Positions 19,011-25,941 of a stretch of DNA of 56,528 bases are shown in pieces. The stretch spans positions 1 through 56,528 of the forward strand of contig CALCBC010000005.1 in assembly GCA_937898525.1 (NCBI GenBank). The letters run 5' to 3'. The stretch comes from an uncultured Sphingomonadales bacterium. Lineage in GTDB: Bacteria; Pseudomonadota; Alphaproteobacteria; Sphingomonadales; Sphingomonadaceae. The position numbers were made by a program, and so were the translations under genes. Below the pieces are notes generated by a model. The model did no database searches, was not told the DNA's origin, and saw nothing but the letters and a program-made list of their open reading frames with translations. Each line of letters opens with the position of its first letter. The first letter of the stretch is position 1.

Positions 19011-19718
19011 ATGCATCGTATCGCCCTGCCGCTGATCGCGGTCCCGTTCCTCGCCACTCCCGCCGCGGCAGCGGTCGAGGTCACCTCGGCCGGCCCGGTT
19101 GTCGAACTCACCGTCACCGAATCGGTTGAAGCCGAGCCTGATCTGGTCACGATCAGCGCAGGCGTGACGACCCAGGCGTCGACCGCGGTCGAGGCGATGC
19201 GCAACAATGCCCGCGAGATGACCGCGGTGATCGACCGGATCAAGGCGCTCGGCGTGCCCGAGCGCGACATCCAGACTGCCGGGATCAATCTCGGGGCGCA
19301 GTACGACTACGACCAGGCGAGCCGGCGGCAAGTGTTTCGCGGCTACCAGGCGTCGAACCGGGTCAGCGTGAAGCTTCGCGACATCGACCGTACCGGCGAA
19401 GTGCTCGACGCGCTGGTGGCGGCCGGCGCGACCGACCTAAGCGGCCCCGACTGGTCGATCGACGACGACACCGCCGCGCGGGCGCAGGCGCGCCGCCAGG
19501 CGCTCGAAACCGCGCGAGCGCAGGCGCTCGAATACGCGCGGGCAACGGGCTTCAGCGACGTGCGTGTGCTCGAGATCAGCGAGACGGTCGCAGCCCAGCC
19601 GCCGATGCCGTTCCTGCGCGCGGCGCGGGCCGAGGCAGCCGATGCGGCGACACCGGTTCAACCGGGGATGGTCGAGGCCGGCGTGACCGTGCGGGTGACC
19701 TACGAGATGACCCGATAG
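19011..19718 (+). CDS. SIMPL-domain periplasmic protein
   Basis: A 235-residue protein with a signal peptide (MHRIALPLIAVPFLATPAAA). The mature part has the SIMPL (DUF541) pattern: VTESVEAEPDLVTISAGV, ALGVPERDIQTAGINLGAQYDYD, a RGYQASNRVSVKLRDID strand and a C-terminal ALEYARATGFSDVRVLEIS. The family (YggE-like) is linked to oxidative-stress defence, with no known enzyme activity. CGGAGG (18998-19003) sits 7 bases before the ATG. Confidence 0.88.
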   Translation: MHRIALPLIAVPFLATPAAAAVEVTSAGPVVELTVTESVEAEPDLVTISAGVTTQASTAVEAMRNNAREMTAVIDRIKALGVPERDIQTAGINLGAQYDYDQASRRQVFRGYQASNRVSVKLRDIDRTGEVLDALVAAGATDLSGPDWSIDDDTAARAQARRQALETARAQALEYARATGFSDVRVLEISETVAAQPPMPFLRAARAEAADAATPVQPGMVEAGVTVRVTYEMTR

Positions 19719-19796
19719 CCACACCCCGGGCTGAACGGCGGCCGCCCGCCACATTCACACCTTGTTCAATGCCTTGCGCCTAGGCAGAAACCTGTC

Positions 19797-20126
19797 ATGC
19801 GCAAGGCGATTGCCATTCTCGCCGCGGCGGCCCTGGTCGCTGGCGGCCTGACCGCTCCCGCGGCAGCCTCCCCCGGGGCGCAGCGCTTCCGCGACCAGGG
19901 GCGCGGCGATCAGGCTACCGCACGGCAGGACATGCAGGCGGGGCGGACGATGTCGTCGCGCGAGATCGAGCGGCGCATCCTGCCGCAGATGCGCGGGAGC
20001 GACTACCTCGGCTTCGAATACGATTCCGGCGCAAGCGCGTACCGGCTCAAGTTCCTCAAGGAGGGGCACGTGATCTGGGTCGACGTCGATGCGCGAACGG
20101 CCCGTATCCTGCGAGTCTCCAGATAG
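19797..20126 (+). CDS. Secreted PepSY-domain protein
   Basis: A 109-residue protein with a signal peptide (MRKAIAILAAAALVAGGLTAPAAA). After a basic linker the C-terminal half is a PepSY domain: MSSREIERRILPQMRGSDYLGFEYD, then YRLKFLKEGHVIWVDVDARTARILR. PepSY proteins inhibit peptidases or sense periplasmic conditions. It lies 85 bases before a PhoP-type response regulator and kinase on the same strand, an arrangement seen in other proteobacteria, and may feed that system. Confidence 0.85.
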   Translation: MRKAIAILAAAALVAGGLTAPAAASPGAQRFRDQGRGDQATARQDMQAGRTMSSREIERRILPQMRGSDYLGFEYDSGASAYRLKFLKEGHVIWVDVDARTARILRVSR

Positions 20127-20211
20127 GCTCCCCGAACGGAAACGGCCGCACCGTTGACGCGTTTCCCGCAAAAGCCCACATCTCGGGTCGCGTGAACCAG
20201 GGGACCAATCA

Positions 20212-20892
20212 ATGCGCATCCTGATCGTCGAGGACGAGCCGACACTCGGTCAGCAGCTCAAGTCGACGCTCGAGCAGACCGGTTACGCGGTCGACCTTTC
20301 GACCGACGGCGAGGACGGGCATTTCCTCGGCTCGACCGAAGACTACGACGCGGTGATTCTCGACCTCGGCCTGCCCGAGATCGACGGGCTCACCGTGCTC
20401 GGCATGTGGCGCAAGGAGGGGCGCAACTTCCCGGTGCTGGTGCTGACCGCCCGCGATTCGTGGTCCGACAAGGTTGCCGGGCTCGACGCGGGCGCCGACG
20501 ACTACCTCGCCAAGCCGTTCCAGACCGAGGAGCTGATCGCACGCCTGCGCGCGCTGATCCGCCGCGCCTCGGGCAACGCCAGCTCGGAGCTGACCGCCGG
20601 CCCGGTGCGGCTCGACACGCGCTCGGGCCGCGTCACGCTCGACGGCGAGCCGGTCAAGCTGACCGCGCAGGAATACAAGCTGCTCAGCTACCTGATGCAC
20701 CACAAGGGCAAGGTGGTCAGCCGCACCGAACTGATCGAGCACATCTACGACCAGGACTTCGACCGCGATTCGAACACCATCGAGGTCTTCGTCACCCGCA
20801 TCCGCAAGAAGCTGGGTGCTAACGTGATCACCACCATCCGTGGCCTCGGTTACAGCCTCGACGACCCCGACGAGCCCAGCCGCGGCGCCTGA
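20212..20892 (+). CDS. OmpR/PhoP-type response regulator
   Basis: A 226-residue two-domain regulator. The receiver has the acidic VEDE (7-10), the phospho-acceptor Asp51 in AVILDLGLPEIDG, and the conserved Lys in LAKPF. The C-terminal winged helix runs from about 130 (LTAQEYKLLSYLMHHKGKVVSR, RDSNTIEVFVTRIRKKLG, TIRGLGYSL). It is followed by its likely kinase; the coding regions overlap. The closest relatives by pattern are PhoP regulators, which respond to Mg2+ limitation or envelope stress; the ligand is not deducible here. Confidence 0.93.
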   Translation: MRILIVEDEPTLGQQLKSTLEQTGYAVDLSTDGEDGHFLGSTEDYDAVILDLGLPEIDGLTVLGMWRKEGRNFPVLVLTARDSWSDKVAGLDAGADDYLAKPFQTEELIARLRALIRRASGNASSELTAGPVRLDTRSGRVTLDGEPVKLTAQEYKLLSYLMHHKGKVVSRTELIEHIYDQDFDRDSNTIEVFVTRIRKKLGANVITTIRGLGYSLDDPDEPSRGA

Positions 20893-22297
20893 GCCTCCGG
20901 CCGCAGCGGCACCTCCGGCGGGTGCCTCGGCGAGCGGTGAGGCGGCGCCGGCAGGCTCGAGCCATACCGGAAGCCTGTCACGCCGGATGCTGCTGATCGC
21001 GGCGGGGTGGATTTCGATCCTCCTCCTCGCTGGCGGCGTGGCGCTGGACCGAACGCTCACGGGCCTGCTCGAGAACCAGTTCGACGAGCAGCTGCACTAC
21101 CAGCTCACCGCGATGATCGCCTCGGTCGAGATCGATCCCTACGGTGACGTGTGGTTCAACCGCCAGCTCAGCGACCAGCGCTTCCTCGAGCCGAACAGCG
21201 GCCTCTACTGGCAGGTGAGCGGCGAGGGGCATGAACCCTACCCCTCGCGCTCGCTGTGGGACCGCACGCTTGCAGTCAGCGGCAACGCACCGCGCAGCGA
21301 GCCGCTGTTCTACGATTCGGACCAGTTCCCCGACGAGCCGCTGCGGGTGATCGAGCAGACCATCCGCATCCCCGGGAGCGACGTCGACTGGCAGTTCGTG
21401 GTCGCCGCGGCGCGCGGCGAGCTCGACGAACAGATCCGGCGAATCCGCTCGATTCTCGTGTGGAGCTTCGCCGTGCTCGGCATCGGCCTGTTCGTCATGG
21501 CCATGCTGCAGACCTGGTACGGCCTGGGTCCGCTGCGGCGCGTGCGGCTGGCGATCGCGCGCATTCGCACGACCGGCGCAAACCGCGTGACCGATCCGTT
21601 GCCGCTCGAGGTCCAGCCGATGGTTGAAGAGCTCAACGCGCTGCTCGCGCACGCAGACCGGCAGGCCGAGGAGGCGCGGACCCATGCGGGCAATCTCGCC
21701 CACGCGCTCAAGACCCCGCTGACGGTGCTGACCAACGCCGCGGTCGCCCACGCGCCCGATCTCGATGAAACCGTGCTGCGCGAGGTGGCGGCAATGCGGC
21801 GCCACGTCGACCACCACCTGGCCCGAGCCCGCGCTGTCGGCCGGCGCGCGATCGGGCATTCGCGAACCAACGTGGCCGAGGCGGTCGAAGGGGTCGAGCG
21901 CGCGGTGGCGAGACTCTATCCCGACGTCCGATTCGACACCTCGGGGGCCTCCGCGGCCGTCGTGGCGATGGAGCGGCAGGATCTCGACGAGATCCTCGGC
22001 AATCTGATCGAAAACGCCGCCAAGTACGGCGGCGGCAGCGTGTTCGTCACGGTCGACCCGGACCCGGCCGCGCCGATGTGCGAAGTCTGGATCGAGGACG
22101 ACGGGCCCGGCATTCCCGAGAGCGAGCGAGCGCAGCTGTTCGGCCGCGGCGCGCGGCTCGATACGGGCAAGCCGGGCACCGGGCTCGGCCTTGCGATCGT
22201 GCGCGACGTGGCCGAGATCTACGGCGGCCAGATCGAGCTCGGCGAGAGCGAGGATCTCGGCGGACTGCTGGTGACCCTGCGCTTGCCGCGCGCCTGA
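20840..22297 (+). CDS. PhoQ-type sensor histidine kinase
   Basis: A 485-residue protein if translation starts at GTG 20840, inside the regulator gene; ATG 20987 (436 residues) is the other possible start, and the segment between is Ala/Pro-rich. Spans are at about 52-70 and 205-230, with a periplasmic domain between. The phosphoacceptor is in GNLAHALKTPLTVL (His288 from GTG), the PhoQ-like form. The ATPase has LGNLIENAAKYGGG (N box), EDDGPGIPESE (G1) and GTGLGLAIV (G2), so it looks active. It partners the regulator just upstream and is followed 47 bases later by the sulfatase-fold gene. Confidence 0.9.
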   Translation: MASVTASTTPTSPAAAPEPPAAAAPPAGASASGEAAPAGSSHTGSLSRRMLLIAAGWISILLLAGGVALDRTLTGLLENQFDEQLHYQLTAMIASVEIDPYGDVWFNRQLSDQRFLEPNSGLYWQVSGEGHEPYPSRSLWDRTLAVSGNAPRSEPLFYDSDQFPDEPLRVIEQTIRIPGSDVDWQFVVAAARGELDEQIRRIRSILVWSFAVLGIGLFVMAMLQTWYGLGPLRRVRLAIARIRTTGANRVTDPLPLEVQPMVEELNALLAHADRQAEEARTHAGNLAHALKTPLTVLTNAAVAHAPDLDETVLREVAAMRRHVDHHLARARAVGRRAIGHSRTNVAEAVEGVERAVARLYPDVRFDTSGASAAVVAMERQDLDEILGNLIENAAKYGGGSVFVTVDPDPAAPMCEVWIEDDGPGIPESERAQLFGRGARLDTGKPGTGLGLAIVRDVAEIYGGQIELGESEDLGGLLVTLRLPRA

Positions 22298-22344
22298 CCG
22301 GGCGATCCCGCGCGAGGATAAGGGTTTTGCAAGCGGTTGGCGCT

Positions 22345-23958
22345 ATGCGGGCTGCGATGGACGATCCCGCCGCGCCCGGCTCCGCGCCACTCCGGCGATC
22401 GTGGGGGGCGCTGGCCCTCGCGACAGCGCTGTTCGCGCTCGGCTTCGCGGTCGCCAACCGGTTCCAGCTCACGCACGGGGTGCTCTACCGGGCCGCCGCC
22501 AACGACTGGGCGAGCGCCGCGACGACCTTCGGCCTGCTTTCGCTCCAGGCGCTGGCGCTGCTCGCGGCGATAGCGCTGCTCGGACGCCGGCTGTTCGTCG
22601 TGGCGATGGTGCTGGCGTTCGGCTCGATCCTGCTCAACCTCGGCTATGGCCAGGTGGTCAACGACGTGATCCGCGCGGGGACGCTGGCGTGGATGGCCGC
22701 CGAGACTCGCCAGGCCGGCAACGCGATGGGCGAGTTCGCCCGGCCGCTGCTGTTCGCCGGGGCGCAGGCCGCGCTGGCGGTCGCGCTGCTGGCTGGCGCG
22801 CGCGCGGCGTTGCGGCGCGGCGGTTGGGCTGGGCAGGGCTGGAAGGCGAGCACCGCCGGGCTCGCCGCGCTGGTCGCGCCGAGCCTGCTTGCCGGCGCGG
22901 GCTTTCCCGCCGCCGCGGCCGAGCGCAATGCCTATTCGCTCGGGCTTGAGGTCGCCTTCGCCGAGCCACCGCCTCCTCGCGCCCCGGTCGACCTCGTGCC
23001 GGTGACCGAGGGTTCGCCGCGGGCGATCGTCTGGCTGGTCGACGAGAGCATCGCCTATCCGCAGTTCGCCGCGATTCTCGCGCCCCGGCTGGAGGCCGTT
23101 CGGCACGTCGACTTCGGCATGACCGCGGCGCTCGCCCATTGCAGTGCCCCGGCCAACCTCGCGCTGCGCTCGGGGGTCGAGGTGCGCCGCGCGGGGCCGC
23201 TGCTCGACTTGCGCCGCACCCCGTCGATCTGGGGCTACGCGCGCAAGGCGGGCTACCGCACGGTGCTGATCGACGGCCAGGCCCACGGCGCGCCGCAGAA
23301 CCTGCTGCTGCCGCCGGAGCGCGCGCTGATCGACGACTACATCGCCTCTGCGGGAGACCTCGACACCGACATGCGCATCGCTGCCGATATCAACCGCCGG
23401 CTGCGCACCGGCGAGCGGGTGTTCGTCTACGCGGTGCTGCGCGGAGTGCACTTCCAGTACCGCGATCACTACCCCGCCGGGCTGATCCCGCCGGACAGCC
23501 CGGCGATCCGCCAGTACGAGACGGCGGTCGAATACTCGAAAGGCCGCTTCTTCGAGCGCCTGCTCGCCAGCGTCGACCGTGAGAACGTGGCCGTCGTCTA
23601 TACCTCGGACCACGGGCAGAACCTCGCCGAGGGCGCAGTGCCGCATTGCAGCCCCTCTCCGGTCCCCGCCGAGCTGCACGTCCCGCTGGTCGCGTTCCTG
23701 CCCGAGCGGCTCGCGTCGCTTTACGCGGGGGCGCCGCGCGCGGGCCATTCGGCGAGCCAGATCTTCCCGGCCACGCTCGGCTGGATGGGCTACGACCGCG
23801 CGGCAGTGCAGCGGCGCTACGACAACGACCTTGATAGCCTGCCGGCGGCTTATGTCCGCTTCGACCGCGATGTGGTCCCGCTGCGCAAGGGCGATCCGGC
23901 GGGCGTGATCGTCGAGGACGGGTTCCCCGGCGCCCGGCTTGGCGCGAAGGGCGAATGA
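22345..23958 (+). CDS. Sulfatase-fold membrane transferase (EptA-like)
   Basis: A 537-residue protein with an N-terminal membrane domain of about five spans (to about 195), then a periplasmic alkaline-phosphatase-superfamily domain. Visible motifs are WLVDESIAYP (metal-binding Glu as in GES/GET of phosphoethanolamine transferases), CSAPANLALRSG (position of the CGT nucleophile loop), YTSDHGQNLAEG (metal-binding Asp and His) and AVPHCSPSPVPAELHVPLV (remaining His). The usual nucleophilic Thr is replaced by Ser or Ala in CSA, so activity is uncertain. It sits directly after the PhoP/PhoQ-like pair, like eptA genes in polymyxin-resistance loci. ATG 22345 chosen; 22357 is also possible. Confidence 0.75.
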   Translation: MRAAMDDPAAPGSAPLRRSWGALALATALFALGFAVANRFQLTHGVLYRAAANDWASAATTFGLLSLQALALLAAIALLGRRLFVVAMVLAFGSILLNLGYGQVVNDVIRAGTLAWMAAETRQAGNAMGEFARPLLFAGAQAALAVALLAGARAALRRGGWAGQGWKASTAGLAALVAPSLLAGAGFPAAAAERNAYSLGLEVAFAEPPPPRAPVDLVPVTEGSPRAIVWLVDESIAYPQFAAILAPRLEAVRHVDFGMTAALAHCSAPANLALRSGVEVRRAGPLLDLRRTPSIWGYARKAGYRTVLIDGQAHGAPQNLLLPPERALIDDYIASAGDLDTDMRIAADINRRLRTGERVFVYAVLRGVHFQYRDHYPAGLIPPDSPAIRQYETAVEYSKGRFFERLLASVDRENVAVVYTSDHGQNLAEGAVPHCSPSPVPAELHVPLVAFLPERLASLYAGAPRAGHSASQIFPATLGWMGYDRAAVQRRYDNDLDSLPAAYVRFDRDVVPLRKGDPAGVIVEDGFPGARLGAKGE

Positions 23959-24184
23959 CGGTCGGCGTTCGCGGGCTGGCCATCCAACCGGCGCCGTCGC
24001 GCAAAATGGGCGGACGGAAGGCCAACCGGTTCGGGCCGAGCGACGATCGGTAGCCTTCTCCCACGGCGGCAGGAGGATGGCGCAGCTTGCTCGCGTAGCG
24101 AGTTGGCGGGCCTTGGATGAGGCTTCCTTCTCCTCAAAGGTAACCCCGCTCCGGCCAGGCGGCGGAGCCGCCAAGCCTCCGTAA

Positions 24185-24207
24185 CCCTCTCCCGTCAGCG
24201 GAGAGGG
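24185..24207. repeat. CCCTCTCC/GGAGAGGG hairpin, possible terminator
   Basis: Inverted arms CCCTCTCC (24185-24192) and GGAGAGGG (24200-24207) lie immediately after the chorismate mutase stop on the minus strand. The intergenic stretch 23959-24209 also has a second stem-like element (GGCGGCGGAGCCGCC, about 24160-24174); I see no gene in it. No T-run follows, so termination would be weak; this kind of hairpin is common between sphingomonad genes. Confidence 0.5.
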
Positions 24208-24209
24208 AC

Positions 24210-24518
24210 TTACTTCCCCGCCGCGTGCTGCCGGTGGTGGCGGATCACCTCGTCGATCACGAAGCGGATGAACTTCTCGCTGAACTCGGGGTCGAGGTCG
24301 GCGTCGACGGCGAGCGCGCGCAGGCGGGCGATCTGGCGCGCCTCGCGGGCAGGGTCGCTCGCGGGCAGGCCGGCCTGCGCCTTGTACTCGCCGACCGCCT
24401 GGGTGATGCGGAAGCGCTCGGCCAGCATGTGGATCAGAGCGGCATCGATGTTGTCGATCGACTTGCGGTAGCCGGCGAGCACCGCGTCGGCGTCCTGGGG
24501 CTTGGGATGGCTGGCCAT
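24210..24518 (-). CDS. Chorismate mutase, AroQ class
   Basis: A 102-residue helical protein, normal for the stand-alone AroQ fold. It has YRKSIDNIDAALIHMLAERF, the conserved Arg-x2-Ile-Asp start, and then the RITQAVGEYKAQAGLPASD segment and EKFIRFVIDEVIRHHRQ as last helix. It converts chorismate to prephenate for phenylalanine and tyrosine. Monocistronic on the minus strand, divergent from the polyprenyl synthase gene. Confidence 0.92.
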   Translation of the reverse strand: MASHPKPQDADAVLAGYRKSIDNIDAALIHMLAERFRITQAVGEYKAQAGLPASDPAREARQIARLRALAVDADLDPEFSEKFIRFVIDEVIRHHRQHAAGK

Positions 24519-24584
24519 AGGCGCGCAACGCTAGCAGGGATTCCGCGCTTGCCAAGCGGGCGGGCACGCGCCATGGCGCCGGAC

Positions 24585-25595
24585 ATGAGCGCCGAGGTCG
24601 TCCCCCTCCCGGTGAAGCAACCCTCGCTCGCGCCCATCCTGTCGCTGACAGCCACGGCGATGAACGCGGTCAACGCGATCATCCTCGACCGGATGCAGAG
24701 CGAGATCCCGCTGATCCCGGCGCTGGCCGGCCACCTGATCGCGGGCGGGGGCAAGCGCATGCGGCCGATGCTCACGCTCGCCGGCGCCGAGCTGGTCGGC
24801 TACCAGGGCGCGCGGCACCACAAGCTCGCTGCGGCAGTCGAGTTCATCCATACCGCGACGCTGCTGCACGACGACGTCGTCGACGGCTCGGAGACCCGGC
24901 GCGGCAAGGAGACCGCCAATATCGTCTTCGGCAACCCGGCGACGGTGCTGGTCGGCGACTTCCTGTTCAGCCGCGCGTTCGAGCTGATGGTCGAGGATGG
25001 CAGCCTCAAGGTGCTCAAGATTCTCTCCTCGGCGAGCGCGGTCATCGCGCAGGGCGAGGTCGACCAGCTGACCGCGCAGCGGCGGATCGAGACCAGCGAG
25101 GAGCGCTACCTGCACATCATCGGCGCCAAGACCGCCGCGCTGTTCGCCGCGGCGAGCCGCATCTCGGCGGTCGTCGCCGAGTGCGGCGAGGCCGAGGAGC
25201 AGGCGCTCGACGACTACGGCCGCAACCTCGGCATCGCCTTCCAGCTGGTCGACGATGCGATCGACTACGACAGCACCGCCGCCGAGATGGGCAAGGACCG
25301 CGGCGACGATTTCCGCGAAGGCAAGATGACCCTGCCGGTGATCCTTGCCTACGCCCGCGGCACGCCCGACGAGCGGCGGTTCTGGGAAGAGGCGATCGCC
25401 GGGTTCCGCACCGAGGAAGAGGACCTCGCCCACGCGGTTGAGCTGATTCGCCGGCACGACTGCGTTGCCGCGACGCGCGAGCGGGCGCGACACTTCGCCC
25501 AGCGGGCCTGCGACGCGCTGGCGATTTTCCCCGACGGCAAGGCGCGCCGGGCGATGGTCGAGGCGGCGCGGTTCGCCGTGAGCCGGGGATACTGA
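24585..25595 (+). CDS. ispB: Long-chain polyprenyl diphosphate synthase
   Basis: A 336-residue all-helical enzyme with GGGKRMRPMLTLAGAEL, the first aspartate-rich motif LLHDDVVDGSETRRG, and the second FQLVDDAIDYDSTAAEMGKD, as in E-type octaprenyl/decaprenyl diphosphate synthases that make ubiquinone side chains. Product length is not fixed by the residues I can see. ATG 24585 (MSAEVVPLPV) is preferred; ATG 24573 would add four residues. Transcribed away from the chorismate mutase gene with 66 bases between the start codons. Confidence 0.92.
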   Translation: MSAEVVPLPVKQPSLAPILSLTATAMNAVNAIILDRMQSEIPLIPALAGHLIAGGGKRMRPMLTLAGAELVGYQGARHHKLAAAVEFIHTATLLHDDVVDGSETRRGKETANIVFGNPATVLVGDFLFSRAFELMVEDGSLKVLKILSSASAVIAQGEVDQLTAQRRIETSEERYLHIIGAKTAALFAAASRISAVVAECGEAEEQALDDYGRNLGIAFQLVDDAIDYDSTAAEMGKDRGDDFREGKMTLPVILAYARGTPDERRFWEEAIAGFRTEEEDLAHAVELIRRHDCVAATRERARHFAQRACDALAIFPDGKARRAMVEAARFAVSRGY

Positions 25596-25941
25596 CCCTG
25601 ACCGGGTTGGAGGGGGCACAAGGGCGGACTCCTGGTTTCGACAGCGGCCGCTTCCGCGAGCAGCCTTCCCTCCCTCTCCATCCATCCCCGTCACCCTCCC
25701 GGCCCATCGTACGCCACGCGCGGATTTCGCCGCGGGCACAGCGCCGTCTCATTGACCTGGCGGCCCGCACTGTGAGCGACCGATCGTTCAAGGCCCGAGG
25801 AGAAGTGGGCCCTGAAACAAGTTCAGGCTGACGGGTTGGTCCAGGGGGACGGGTTGGGGCAGGAGCGGCAAAGGGGCGCGTGGTCGACCCTCGGTTTGCG
25901 CCACGCTTTCGCGGGGATGGCGAGTTGAGTAGGGCGGACGG
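25596..25941. other. Gene-free stretch with repeat-like segments
   Basis: About 346 bases between ispB and hrpB hold no convincing gene. The segment 25811-25827 (CCTGAAACAAGTTCAGG) is an imperfect palindrome that I recognise as a common sphingomonad intergenic repeat, and the part from about 25881 contains another repeat-like hairpin (ACGCTTTCGCGG) in a context often seen in these genomes. The hrpB start lies at the end of this stretch. Confidence 0.55.
25811..25827. repeat. Short palindromic repeat
   Basis: CCTGAAACAAGTTCAGG reads CCTGAACTTGTTTCAGG on the other strand, with arms CCTGAA/TTCAGG. It resembles a family of dispersed repeats in sphingomonad genomes; only one copy is in this window, so that assignment rests on recollection. 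Confidence 0.5.

Noticed and set aside
24001..24210. Possible small gene in the gap after the sulfatase-fold gene
   Set aside because: The frame starting at 23939 has no conserved pattern and ends in repeat-like DNA.
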